This document shows, one piece after another, positions 1-6,837 of a stretch of 11,208 nucleotides of DNA (the first letter of the stretch is position 1; every line of letters begins with the position of its first letter). This DNA is from Candidatus Sulfopaludibacter sp. SbA3 (GTDB taxonomy: Bacteria > Acidobacteriota > Terriglobia > 20CM-2-55-15). Position numbers and translations under genes: made by a program. The DNA lies in assembly GCA_945861845.1 (NCBI GenBank), contig CAMAWS010000055.1, forward strand, positions 1 through 11,208. Direction: 5' to 3'. The notes under the pieces are model-generated. The model made no database searches, was not told the DNA's origin, and saw only the letters and a list, made by a program, of their open reading frames with translations.

Positions 1-958
1 TGCGCCGCTGGTGAAAGTAAAAGCGTGAGGAATCGGATACCGACCATGTATGGTCGAAACGCCCGCTGAGTCCACCTCCCGAGCCGCGGTTCGTGTAATT
101 TTCAACGACGGGCGGATCGAGATAGCGATCTGTCTTCATACCTTCTCCGCTCATCGAAAAACTATTTCTCCCGGTCGCATGGTGCACGGATGCGAACGCT
201 GAGCGCTGGCGGAAACTACCGCCCTGCATGCTGATTTCCCCATGTGTTCCTATGCGCGCGTCCCGCTCGGTGTTTATTTCAATTACTCCGCCAAGTTTCC
301 GTCCAAACTCTGCCGGATAGTTGCCGGTGCGAACGGTCACGGTTTCGAATTCATCGACCCCGAGGGCTTGTGCAAATGCGGGCGAGCGATTGTCGTAGAG
401 GGGTATTCCGTCGATGACGTATTGAACGTCGTACTCGGATCCGCGGGGATGAAGGACCCCATTGGCTTCCAGAAGCCATCCTGGTTGCAGGTTTACGAGG
501 TCGACCAGCGAACGGCCGGGGGCGGAAGTTTTGCGATAGTCCAGGAATTCTCCGCCGAGGTGCTGCGCGGTTCCGCTGGTGCCTGCATCGAGGAGCGTTT
601 GCTGGTCGCGGATCTCGACGCTCGTTTGCAGCGTGCCGAGAGACATTTTGACTATGTGCGAGGCGGGCACTTCGGAGAGGACTTCTATGAGCAGGTCTTC
701 GTTGGCGAAACCCTCCCGCCTGACTTCCAGACGGTAGACGCCAAAGGGTAATACACTAAACGTGTGCATTCCCCGATCGTCGGTTTCAAAGTCCCGGTGG
801 ATTCCGGCAGCCAGGCCTTCGAGCGTACCGGAAGCGGACATTCCGGCGCCGGAAGGGTCTTGAACGGCCAGCCTGAGTTCGCCCGTCAGCCGCTGGCCGT
901 ATGCAGTTTCCGCCGCAAAAAACAGCAGCGTAATGAGCAGGCAGTTGCTAGTCCACAC
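1..958 (-). CDS. TonB-dependent outer-membrane receptor, Oar-like, N-terminal part (runs off the left edge)
   Basis: Outer-membrane gated porin that would import a large or scarce substrate using TonB energy. About 319 residues are visible, with no stop before base 1. From the N-terminus there is a signal peptide (hydrophobic LLITLLFFAA, likely cleavage after TAYG near residue 21), a beta-sandwich carboxypeptidase-regulatory-like domain (about 22-105, containing FGVYRLEVRREGF), then the plug domain, recognisable from YVIDGIPLYDN, ETVTVRTGNYPAEFGR and GGVIEINT, and the start of the barrel. The start is a GTG at 958, chosen because it sits just before the signal peptide in the only long frame. 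It overlaps the end of the substrate-binding-protein gene by 11 nt, so translation is probably coupled. The substrate cannot be read from this part. Family assignment is firm; the exact start is less so, because no strong ribosome site is visible. Confidence 0.88.
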   Translation of the reverse strand, partial: MWTSNCLLITLLFFAAETAYGQRLTGELRLAVQDPSGAGMSASGTLEGLAAGIHRDFETDDRGMHTFSVLPFGVYRLEVRREGFANEDLLIEVLSEVPASHIVKMSLGTLQTSVEIRDQQTLLDAGTSGTAQHLGGEFLDYRKTSAPGRSLVDLVNLQPGWLLEANGVLHPRGSEYDVQYVIDGIPLYDNRSPAFAQALGVDEFETVTVRTGNYPAEFGRKLGGVIEINTERDARIGTHGEISMQGGSFRQRSAFASVHHATGRNSFSMSGEGMKTDRYLDPPVVENYTNRGSGGGLSGRFDHTWSVSDSSRFYFHQRR

Positions 959-1712
959 CGTTGGCCGTAAACGCCTGTTTCGCGGCCGGTGTGTTGAGGT
1001 AGCGAATAAACTGCCCCGCCACGTCGGCCGATTTTGAGCGAGACAAGATAACGCCGTCGTACAGGGTGTAGTTCTGCACGTTGTCGGGGAGCCGTCCAAC
1101 CATCTGGACTCCCTTGTCCTCGAACGGCCTGATCTCGGAGAGCAATCCAAAGCCGACCTCGTTGCCTTTTCCCGCCAGCATGCGCTCCATAGTCTGTACG
1201 CCATTGCCGGGCCTGGCGCTCTTGGCCTTGATCTGTTCGGTGACGCCCATCTGCTCCAACATTTTGTGCACATATTGGCCTGAGCCGGCGGTGTTGTAAA
1301 TAACTCCCTCGGCGCCCAGAACCGCCTGCTTGATGGCGTCACTTGTGGCGACATTTGGCAGGGCAGCGCCACGGCGAACGACGACACCAATGCCTACGCG
1401 GCCAATTGCTGTCTTCGGCCCCGCGGCTTTGCCGTCTTTCACGGCCTGGTCGACGGTGGCGGGAACGCTGATCAGGATGTCCGCCGGTTCTTCGGATGCA
1501 AGGATCCTGTTGAGCTCAGGGCCTGCAGGGACTTCTACTTTCACGTCGTGACCCGTCTCCCGCTTGAATTGCTCCGCGATGTGCTTGAGTCCTTCGCTTA
1601 CCGGATTGGCACTGAGGACCCGGATCTCCGCTGCCGAAGCCGTCAAGGCACCGGCAGAAAACATGAGCAACAGCGCGAAACCTGTTAACAGAAGCGAAAA
1701 CCTGCGTTTCAT
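948..1712 (-). CDS. ModA-like periplasmic substrate-binding protein
   Basis: A 254-aa exported binding protein of the molybdate/ModA type (periplasmic-binding-protein type 2 fold). The N-terminus MKRRFSLLLTGFALLL is a clear signal peptide, with cleavage predicted near ASAA|E (residue 28). The mature protein starts IRVLSANPVSEGLKHIAEQF, continues with FKRETGHDV and PADILISVPATVD, and has GRVGIGVVVRRG, matching the lobe layout of ModA relatives (short beta strand, helix, 'ADI.IS' loop). A good ribosome site, GGAGG, lies 9 nt before the ATG. It is the first gene of a unit whose second gene is the TonB-dependent receptor, so receptor and binding protein probably handle the same ligand in series. 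No modB/modC permease or ATPase is seen, so the ligand (molybdate, tungstate, another oxoanion or something else) is unproven. Solo ModA-like paralogues without an ABC partner are common, and it may be one of these. Confidence 0.85.
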   Translation of the reverse strand: MKRRFSLLLTGFALLLMFSAGALTASAAEIRVLSANPVSEGLKHIAEQFKRETGHDVKVEVPAGPELNRILASEEPADILISVPATVDQAVKDGKAAGPKTAIGRVGIGVVVRRGAALPNVATSDAIKQAVLGAEGVIYNTAGSGQYVHKMLEQMGVTEQIKAKSARPGNGVQTMERMLAGKGNEVGFGLLSEIRPFEDKGVQMVGRLPDNVQNYTLYDGVILSRSKSADVAGQFIRYLNTPAAKQAFTANGVD

Positions 1713-1749
1713 TTCGAATTACCTCCGAGACCGTTTGGGATTGCCCGCT

Positions 1750-1778
1750 AATATACAGGTGGCAAGAAGACAGGTCAC
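1750..1778 (-). promoter_or_regulatory. Candidate sigma-70 promoter for the binding-protein/receptor unit
   Basis: Read on the minus strand, GTGACC (1773-1778, 4/6 match to the -35 consensus) is followed after 17 nt by TATATT (1750-1755, a good -10). Transcription would start about 30 nt upstream of the ATG at 1712, leaving the GGAGG ribosome site in a short leader. It is seen in sequence only and Acidobacteriota promoters are poorly characterised, so it is tentative. Confidence 0.4.
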
Positions 1779-1911
1779 TAAAAATGGCGGGAACGCACAG
1801 ATAGCGTGAAAACGTTATCAAGTTGATGGATTCGATCCCCTGTGATGATGTCTAAAGTGCTGAGCATACAAGTAATTGCTAAATGGCGAACTGATTGCCT
1901 GTCAAGTAGGT

Positions 1912-2184
1912 ATGGACATCGTCGCCATCACATTATTCATGTATCTCGTAACGGCCCTGGCGCTTGGCGCAGTCAGCAATTACCTCAGGCCCATCTGGAT
2001 GTGGCTGGCTTCGACATTGGTGATTCTTGGCGCATACATGTTCGGCTTGTTTTTGGCGCCGCCGTTTATCTTCCTCTTCTTCTACGCCGTCCCATACAGT
2101 GTCGGTCGATTCTCTAGCCAGCTGATCAGGCGCAGCAGGCAGGCGTCGGCCAAGCTCGAGCCGAGTGCGGGAACTGCTGGCTGA
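1912..2184 (+). CDS. Small multi-spanning membrane protein, function unknown
   Basis: About 90 aa from ATG 1912; an in-frame TTG at 1876, directly after a stop codon, would give 102 aa. Most of the protein is hydrophobic: one segment near the start (IVAITLFMYLVTALALGAV), a second (MWLASTLVILGAYMFGLF) and a third (PFIFLFFYAVPYSVG), then a basic tail (RFSSQLIRRSRQASAK) that should be cytoplasmic. No family is recognised and no catalytic motif is seen. The ribosome site is weak: AGTAGG almost touches the ATG at 1912, and nothing is obvious before the TTG. The coherent hydrophobic pattern is the main reason to believe this frame over the other frames across the same bases. It is divergent from the binding-protein gene and about 265 nt ahead of the zinc-ribbon pair. 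Confidence 0.55.
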   Translation: MDIVAITLFMYLVTALALGAVSNYLRPIWMWLASTLVILGAYMFGLFLAPPFIFLFFYAVPYSVGRFSSQLIRRSRQASAKLEPSAGTAG

Positions 2185-2449
2185 TTCATCCGTGGAAATC
2201 ATTGCCCCCTCTTCGCCGATTCCAAGTATCTTGTTTTGAGTCGAATTCATCCCGTCCAACTATTCTCTGCTGCCAATATGTAGCGGCTGGGGGCTTTTAA
2301 ATTGCAATCCGGCGGGGACAGGAATATGCTGCACCTCTGTGTTTTTCTGATTCCTTCCTGGACTGATTTCACTCGCCAACTCTCACAGGGCGTCGAATAC
2401 TTCCAAGAGGAACGTGTCGATTCGCGGTGGTTTGAGATAAGAGGGACTG
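2185..2449. other. Gene-free spacer
   Basis: About 265 nt, relatively AT-rich, between the small membrane protein and the zinc-ribbon pair. No coding frame, tRNA-like fold or strong hairpin is seen. It presumably carries the promoter of the plus-strand unit starting at 2450, but only weak matches can be found (a TTGAGT at 2236 with a poor -10), so none is called. Confidence 0.5.
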
Positions 2450-2692
2450 ATGCATATCTCGCGCTGGCCTAAGCCGGCTAATGACTTACAGTATCTGGGT
2501 GTGCGATGTCGCAAGTGCCGCAAACCGATTCTGTTTGCTATCGACCGGAATGGCGGAGAGGCTAGCCCGACGATGCCGCGGAAGCTGGTGCTGACGTGTT
2601 TTCAAGCCGAATGCGGGCATCAGGCTGACTATACTGATGCGAAACTTTCGCGCTTTCGGAAAAATCACAATGCAAGCCAGGAGACTAAATGA
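2450..2692 (+). CDS. Small zinc-ribbon protein, function unknown
   Basis: An 80-aa protein with a likely structural zinc site: Cys20-x2-Cys23 (VRCRKCRKP) and Cys50-x4-Cys55-Gly-His57 (LTCFQAECGH), the two halves separated by a 26-residue strand/loop section. The ATG is preceded by a fair ribosome site (AGAGGGACTG). The stop overlaps the next start as ATGA, so the two small zinc-binding proteins are translated together. Such proteins often bind nucleic acid or a protein partner, but nothing here says which, and no named family is recognised. The paired Cys motifs and the coupled neighbour support it as a real gene. Confidence 0.68.
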   Translation: MHISRWPKPANDLQYLGVRCRKCRKPILFAIDRNGGEASPTMPRKLVLTCFQAECGHQADYTDAKLSRFRKNHNASQETK

Positions 2693-2850
2693 AGGCGAAA
2701 ACCGAAACGGTGACTGATATTAGAGTGTGGTGCGAACAATGTCGAATACGGATCGCGCCAAGTGAGGAGCGAGCTGTGAATCGCGGCAAGATATATCATC
2801 TTCGTTGTTCTCCCAAATCGGCTCCGCGCGGTTCCAAGTCAAAATCATAG
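2689..2850 (+). CDS. Tiny second zinc-finger-like protein (53 aa)
   Basis: A short gene easily missed by length filters. Its ATG (2689) overlaps the preceding stop as ATGA, and a ribosome site AGGAG lies 6 nt upstream, inside the previous gene. The 53-aa product has Cys15-x2-Cys18 (VWCEQCRI) and His37-x2-Cys40 (YHLRCSP), a CxxC...HxxC arrangement typical of a single zinc knuckle or treble-clef-like finger, followed by a basic Ser/Lys/Arg tail (KSAPRGSKSKS) suited to nucleic-acid contact. Function is unknown. The spacing of the metal ligands, the ribosome site and the coupling all agree, which is why it is called despite its size. Confidence 0.6.
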   Translation: MKAKTETVTDIRVWCEQCRIRIAPSEERAVNRGKIYHLRCSPKSAPRGSKSKS

Positions 2851-2927
2851 TTCGCTCATCTAACTCAAAAAAGCAAAACACCGGTCTTGCGATCGAAGAC
2901 ACTGCGACTAATGCGAGCAAGGGGTCT

Positions 2928-4514
2928 ATGAACATTCTTCTCTACAACCCGGACAACGGCGTCACCAAGAACTTCATGCCGCATCTCTGGATGTTCCTGC
3001 TGCAATCGCTCACACCATCAGGTCACAAGGTTTTTCTCATTGACGCCAACGCCCAGCCGATGACAGAGCCTCAACTCGGCGATTTCATCAAGGCGAACGA
3101 AATAAAGCTCGTGGGTATCGGCGCCATGACGCGAATGGCTGCGCGCGCATATCGGATGGCGGATGCTGCCAGGGCAGCCGGTGCATTGGTCGTTATGGGT
3201 GGTCCGCACGTTACTGAGGTTCCAGACGAGCCGCTGGGCCGCAATGGAGGTCCGCGCCATGTGGATGCGGTCGCTCTGGGCGAAGCCGATGCGACATGGC
3301 CTATGATCGTGACCGATGCCGCTAATGGAAGGCTTCGCGAAGTCTATACTCCGATAGATGATGCTGGCAAAGAGGTCAAGCCGACGCTTCAGGATTATCC
3401 GGAGATTCCCTGGGACACTATTGACCTCACGCAATTCGACCTGATCGGCAAAATGCCTGCATGGGCGCGATTTGCTCTTCGGCAGGTCGGGTTGAAATGG
3501 AACAGTCTCTACATGGTTCCGATGGAGTCCGGTAGAGGATGTCCCTATGGATGCGACTTCTGCACGGTTACCGGGTTCTTCGGGGATTCCATCCGATTTC
3601 GAAGCAATCAGAATGTCATTGATGAACTTCTTCGGTTGAAAAGCCGCGCCAGGCGCGAAAGCGCGCAGCTGGGAGTCTTTTTCATCGACGACAATTTCGC
3701 GATCAACGTAAAACGGACCAAGTCTTTGCTGCGCGACATGATTGATCAGGGCGCGACCGTGCCATGGGTCGGCCAGATCAGTATCAATCTGCTGCGCGAC
3801 GAGGAACTCCTCGACCTTATCCACGCAAGCGGTGGCCGCTGGGTTTTCATCGGACTGGAATCCATCGACGCCGATAGCCTGAAAGAGGTCAACAAAGGGT
3901 TCAATAAGCCCGCAGACTACGCAGCAATACTGGACAGGCTTGCGGACCGCGGGATCTACGCCATCACTTCATTCATTTTCGGAATGGATGGAGACACGCC
4001 GGGTGTTGCGGCCCGTACGTCCGAGGTTATCGAATCATGGCCGCCAGGCCTTCCGGTTTTCGGACTCCTTACCCCGTATCCGGCGACCCCGCTTTACGAT
4101 CGCCTGCTCAGTGAAGGGCGCCTCACGCGGCCACAGCACTGGTTGGATTTCCGGCCGTTCAGAATGGCGTTCCAGCCGAAACATATCACCATCGAGCAGG
4201 CTGAACAGGAAGTCCACCAGGCCTGGAGCAGGTCCTACGATGCGGGCGCGGTTGCCGTCGCCCTGAATAAAATCAAGAATCGTCCATTCGGCGAAAGAGC
4301 TGTTCTTCTGGCCACCCGGATAATGTTCCGTGGGATCTATTTCCCGCAAATGCGCCGGCGCGAGTGGTTGAGCCTGCTGTTTTCATATCGGGCCAGCCTT
4401 TTCATGATCCTGCGGGAGGCTGTGACTGAATTTCGCCGCAAGCCGAAGCAGGTTTCCGGGGAAAGATTGCCCAAGATTCCGCAGAGAGACGCCGGAAGAA
4501 TCGCGAATGATTAA
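2928..4514 (+). CDS. B12-binding-domain radical SAM protein
   Basis: A 528-aa enzyme of the class that joins an N-terminal cobalamin-binding (Rossmann) domain to a radical SAM barrel. The start MNILLYNPD at 2928 is preferred over an in-frame ATG at 2805 because it has the ribosome site AAGGGG at the right distance, begins directly with the domain's first beta strand, and avoids overlap with the 53-aa gene. Residues ~1-150 form the B12-type domain (VGIGAMT near 63, VVMGGPHVTE near 88). The [4Fe-4S]-SAM motif is Cys205-x3-Cys209-x2-Cys212 (SGRGCPYGCDFC). Later come FFIDDNF (~251), FIGLES (~307) and LTPYPATPLYDRL (~381), typical of this group, as in hopanoid-type HpnP/HpnJ relatives. The classical DxHxxG cobalamin motif is not seen, which is normal for many class-B members. 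The chemistry is likely methylation or rearrangement of an unknown substrate. It follows the two zinc-ribbon genes after 77 nt. Confidence 0.9.
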   Translation: MNILLYNPDNGVTKNFMPHLWMFLLQSLTPSGHKVFLIDANAQPMTEPQLGDFIKANEIKLVGIGAMTRMAARAYRMADAARAAGALVVMGGPHVTEVPDEPLGRNGGPRHVDAVALGEADATWPMIVTDAANGRLREVYTPIDDAGKEVKPTLQDYPEIPWDTIDLTQFDLIGKMPAWARFALRQVGLKWNSLYMVPMESGRGCPYGCDFCTVTGFFGDSIRFRSNQNVIDELLRLKSRARRESAQLGVFFIDDNFAINVKRTKSLLRDMIDQGATVPWVGQISINLLRDEELLDLIHASGGRWVFIGLESIDADSLKEVNKGFNKPADYAAILDRLADRGIYAITSFIFGMDGDTPGVAARTSEVIESWPPGLPVFGLLTPYPATPLYDRLLSEGRLTRPQHWLDFRPFRMAFQPKHITIEQAEQEVHQAWSRSYDAGAVAVALNKIKNRPFGERAVLLATRIMFRGIYFPQMRRREWLSLLFSYRASLFMILREAVTEFRRKPKQVSGERLPKIPQRDAGRIAND

Positions 4515-4536
4515 GCGGTCAGCATCAAGGCAGGAA

Positions 4537-4555
4537 CGCGGGATTCAATCCCGCG
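4537..4555 (+). terminator. Short perfect inverted repeat after the radical SAM gene
   Basis: CGCGGGATT and AATCCCGCG form a perfect 9-bp inverted repeat around one base (about 8 bp with a 3-nt loop in RNA), 22 nt past the stop of the radical SAM gene. It sits where a terminator is expected, but no T-run follows on either strand, so it may be a weak terminator, a 3'-end stabiliser or a protein site. Confidence 0.4.
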
Positions 4556-4557
4556 CA

Positions 4558-4767
4558 CTACGTTTCTGAGATGGGCTTGCAGTCGAGGATCGATCGAGAC
4601 TCGCTGCCCGCCGCTGCGGCCATTGTGGCGTAGGCGCCTGTAACCTGTATGTCTATGTGAAGATCGTAGTGTGACCGGTCGATTGGGGTATTCAATTCGA
4701 TTTCAATCTTTGTGGACGAAATAATCCGGAATCGCCGCACGTCAGTTCCTTTGATCTCTTGCATCAT
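4558..4767 (-). CDS. Doubtful 69-aa protein, resembling half of an IPT/TIG-like domain
   Basis: A 69-aa ORF in the convergent gap. The run RFRIISSTKIEIELNTPID, then YDLHIDIQVTGAYATM, has the alternating beta pattern and ending of the second half of IPT/TIG immunoglobulin-like domains. There is no signal peptide and no clear ribosome site before the ATG. It could be a small real protein or a decayed fragment of a larger surface protein. No similar gene is next to it, and it lies between the ends of the two convergent units. Recognition is weak. Confidence 0.3.
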   Translation of the reverse strand: MMQEIKGTDVRRFRIISSTKIEIELNTPIDRSHYDLHIDIQVTGAYATMAAAAGSESRSILDCKPISET

Positions 4768-5000
4768 AACGATTTACCGCGCCGGTCTGTGCAACTGCGA
4801 TGCCACAGTACAAGGCTATGCTCTTATTGTAGTTATTGCAGTTAGCGCAGTGAACTGATGCAGTGTCGTGTCACGAAATGTGACGCAGTGTGGAATGAAT
4901 TTCTCGCCGAAGGCGAAGTAATCCTGCCGTGGCGCATTCCGCGGCTACCTTTATATAGATAGCGTTTAACGCTGTTGTTCGAAATTACGCAGGAAATGAA
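4768..5000. other. Gene-free convergent gap with repeated GCAGT words and small inverted repeats
   Basis: No coding frame is credible here. GCAGT occurs four times (4838, 4847, 4860, 4885). A GTCAC-GAAAT-GTGAC inverted repeat (4870-4884) lies between two of them. Further right are TCGCC-GAA-GGCGA (4904-4916) and a GCCGTGG-CGCATT-CCGCGGC hairpin (4926-4945, one G-U pair). This could be an operator region ahead of the doubtful minus-strand ORF, or simply remnant DNA. Confidence 0.4.
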
Positions 5001-5045
5001 AAAGGGGATTCAGCAGGGAGTGTTTCTCCATGCCGAATCCCCTTT
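5001..5045 (-). terminator. Rho-independent terminator ending the right-hand minus-strand unit
   Basis: An 11-bp perfect stem (AAAGGGGATTC at 5001-5011, GAATCCCCTTT at 5035-5045) encloses a smaller GGAG/CTCC stem. On the minus strand the structure runs directly into TTTTT, 17 nt after the stop of the last gene. The shape and U-tract fit an intrinsic terminator for the exported-protein unit. Confidence 0.75.
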
Positions 5046-5062
5046 ATTTCGTTTCGACCCGT

Positions 5063-5467
5063 TTAGTCTCGAGCGATCTTGAAATCGCCCTTCACCGTGC
5101 CATGACCCCATGAGCCGGAAAGCGTTCGCTTCCATGATCCGATGTTTTCCAGTTTGCCATCAGCAATGAAAGTAACGGTCCTGCCCTGCTCATCCTTTCC
5201 ATCCGCTTCAATGTGGACGGTCCATTTTGAGGAATCGAGTGTCATGACTTTGATGGGGATGGAATCCGGTCCAGGATTGATGATCCCGCTTACGGTCTTA
5301 CCGTCCCAGTTAACTACCAGTGTTATCTGATTCCGATGTGTTGGCGTCGGGCCCCAGTCACCGTACCACGTGCCGGTCAACGGATAGCCTTCCTGTGCGA
5401 CGGCAGAGACGGCCATAAACAGACAGGCCAGCAGGCAGACCAACCAAACAGTCTTAACTCGCGACAT
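5063..5467 (-). CDS. Small exported beta-rich protein, function unknown
   Basis: A 134-aa exported protein. MSRVKTVWLVCLLACLFMAVSAVA is a signal peptide with cleavage predicted after Ala24 (AVA|Q). The mature ~110 residues alternate short beta strands and turns (LTGTWYGDWGP, NQITLVVNWDGKTVSGIINPG, TLSGSWGHGTVKGDFKI), suggesting a small beta-barrel or lipocalin-like fold; the paired GTWYG and SGSWG strands are typical of that shape. No catalytic residues can be assigned. The mature part has no Cys, and no lipobox is seen. It starts 22 nt after its upstream gene with a GGAGG site, is the last gene before a terminator, and so belongs to the run of exported proteins. Function is inferred only from the company it keeps. 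Confidence 0.8.
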   Translation of the reverse strand: MSRVKTVWLVCLLACLFMAVSAVAQEGYPLTGTWYGDWGPTPTHRNQITLVVNWDGKTVSGIINPGPDSIPIKVMTLDSSKWTVHIEADGKDEQGRTVTFIADGKLENIGSWKRTLSGSWGHGTVKGDFKIARD

Positions 5468-5489
5468 AGCCTTCAGTCCTCCAGCAAAT

Positions 5490-6329
5490 TTACGGAACGA
5501 TCTTACTGCGCCGGTCTACCGACTTTTGGGCGCCGATCATAAGTTCAGGGGCAAAATTATTAGCCTGGCAAACGTACTCAACCAGTTCCTGTCCGTCGAC
5601 CCAGCGGAGATTGAAACCACTGTTCCAAATCGCCGTGTACGCGCCGGGGTCGTCGACGGTAACTTCGTATTTCATGGTGTTGGAGTCCATACGGGTAAAA
5701 CGCTCGATGACGCGAAGCGCTTCTGTATGAGGAGATCCCTCTCTATCGAACCAGAATTTCTCATTGAAGCCCGTCGTATCGACTACCAGCGTATCTCCCT
5801 CCCAACGGCCGATAGAGTGCCCGTAATAGCTGGGTGCCAAATCCTTGGGATGAAGCCGGCCGTCCATGAAAATGATCCGGTAGGTGTGAGGCCCGCCGAT
5901 ATCCATGATGAACATGCGTTTCATTTCGGGCATGTCGACAAACTCAACGCCGTACGGCGTAAAAAACTGGCGCGTGCCGCCAGACGGTTTGCAGCGCGTA
6001 TGAGGCTCAAACTCGTTGAGCTGGCGATAGTCGTACAGCGCCCTCGCCCAGGGCTGGAATGGAACGTCGGAGACCTTTGGGTTCGTCGGGTTTTGAAGGA
6101 CGCCGTTCGCATTCGGACTGTCTGCGCGCGTTAGGCCTGCAGCGGCGGGAAGCCAAACTCCGCTTTGGCCGGGAAGCGGACCAATGTTGATCCGCCCATC
6201 CGGAAATCGGGGCGCTGGCTGTGCCGGCGCCCGTTGGGTATTGTTTTGAGCGGAAGACGGCATCACAAATTGGGGCAACAGCCATAGAGCGGCCGTCGCC
6301 ACAAATGCGGCGATCCAACGATGTCGCAT
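5490..6329 (-). CDS. Exported protein, stand-alone copy of the second domain of the upstream fusion protein
   Basis: A 279-aa exported protein. The N-terminus (AAFVATAALWLLPQFVMPSSAQ) is a signal peptide, followed by a Pro/Ala-rich linker to about residue 40. The rest is one domain closely matching residues ~140-371 of the protein encoded at 6838-7953. Shared blocks include GPLPG (50), a Cys-x-Pro motif (CKPSGGTRQF, 113), TPYGVEFVD (124), YYGHSIGRWEGDTLVVDTTG (168), FNEKFWF (188), PHTEALRVIER (200) and YEVTVDDPGAYT (221). Cys113 and Cys254 are both kept in the fusion, so a disulfide is likely. The ribosome site AGGAGG lies before the ATG. It is 28 nt behind the DUF6152-like gene, reproducing as two genes what the fusion encodes as one. 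I know this type from Acidobacteriota genomes only as uncharacterised; catalysis is not assignable. Confidence 0.85.
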   Translation of the reverse strand: MRHRWIAAFVATAALWLLPQFVMPSSAQNNTQRAPAQPAPRFPDGRINIGPLPGQSGVWLPAAAGLTRADSPNANGVLQNPTNPKVSDVPFQPWARALYDYRQLNEFEPHTRCKPSGGTRQFFTPYGVEFVDMPEMKRMFIMDIGGPHTYRIIFMDGRLHPKDLAPSYYGHSIGRWEGDTLVVDTTGFNEKFWFDREGSPHTEALRVIERFTRMDSNTMKYEVTVDDPGAYTAIWNSGFNLRWVDGQELVEYVCQANNFAPELMIGAQKSVDRRSKIVP

Positions 6330-6357
6330 GTGAGACCTCCTTAATGGCGCCAGCGGT

Positions 6358-6762
6358 CTACTGGCCGTTGTTCTCGCTGGATGCGGCGCCCAGCTTCGTG
6401 CCCGTTGCGGCGATCGTGACGTCTCTCGCGTTCACGCGGTTGCTTCCGTTTTTCGCCAGCGAGCCGTTGACGATGATTTCCTGGCCGATCTTCATCGTGT
6501 TGCGCTCCCATCCGCGAGTCTGAAGGCCGTGGGGCGGGCCCATTTCGAAGCCCCAATTGCTGATCGTGCCCTTCTCGTCTTTTACATTCAGATAGAACCA
6601 TACGTGAGGATTCGTCCATTCGATCTTAGTGACGTAGCCCCTCATTGTGACCGGCTTGGCTGCATCGAACTCCGCTGCAAAAGAATGGTGCGCCACTGCG
6701 GGTGCCGCGGCAAAAAGTACACCACAAGCCATGGCTACGAAACCCAATATGCGTTTTCTCAT
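6358..6762 (-). CDS. DUF6152-like exported protein with predicted N-terminal His-His
   Basis: A 134-aa exported protein of the DUF6152 type (AHHSFAAEFD start, TNPHVWFYLNV, NWGFEMGPP, GWERNTMKIGQEIIVNG). The signal peptide ends in AVA at residue 24, so the mature protein is predicted to begin His25-His26-Ser-Phe. A further His is in Asn51-Pro52-His53. The rest is a compact beta fold (about 90 residues) resembling a small OB-like barrel, with an Ala/Ser/Asn-rich tail. GGAGG lies 7 nt before the ATG. The two His elements are exactly repeated in the fusion protein upstream (same residue numbers), so they are probably functional, most simply as metal ligands; that is inference. The immediate downstream gene encodes the partner domain. 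No experimental function for the family is known to me. Confidence 0.88.
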   Translation of the reverse strand: MRKRILGFVAMACGVLFAAAPAVAHHSFAAEFDAAKPVTMRGYVTKIEWTNPHVWFYLNVKDEKGTISNWGFEMGPPHGLQTRGWERNTMKIGQEIIVNGSLAKNGSNRVNARDVTIAATGTKLGAASSENNGQ

Positions 6763-6799
6763 TTATCTTCCTCCAGTCTTGCTGAGTATTTGACGGTTA

Positions 6800-6827
6800 G
6801 TCTTTATGTGCCTCGCAAACATGTCAA
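6800..6827 (-). promoter_or_regulatory. Weak candidate internal promoter
   Basis: In the 75-nt gap after the fusion gene, the minus strand has a perfect TTGACA (6822-6827). The -10 is poor (AAGACT at 17-nt spacing or TAAAGA at 15), so this may be an internal promoter for the downstream genes or chance. Confidence 0.22.
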
Positions 6828-6837
6828 TCAAAAAGTG

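Noticed and set aside
242..751. Open plus-strand frame of 169 codons
   Set aside because: It is antisense to the TonB-dependent receptor, whose minus-strand frame shows clear signal-peptide and plug-domain motifs; the plus-strand translation has no recognisable features.
2231..2270. Promoter ahead of the zinc-ribbon genes (TTGAGT with TATTCT)
   Set aside because: Both elements are weak, the spacing is 19 nt, and the site is ~180 nt from the first ATG; not better than chance.
2805..2927. Longer N-terminus for the radical SAM protein, starting at ATG 2805
   Set aside because: It would overlap the 53-aa zinc-finger gene and add 41 residues with no domain character, whereas ATG 2928 has an AAGGGG ribosome site and starts at the first beta strand.
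3018..3824. Long minus-strand frame (268 codons)
   Set aside because: It lies entirely inside the radical SAM gene on the opposite strand; that gene carries the CxxxCxxC motif and full domain order.
6688..6762. Lipoprotein signal in the DUF6152-like protein (Cys13)
   Set aside because: The residues before Cys13 (AMA) do not fit a lipobox, and a normal AVA|H signal-peptidase I site follows.
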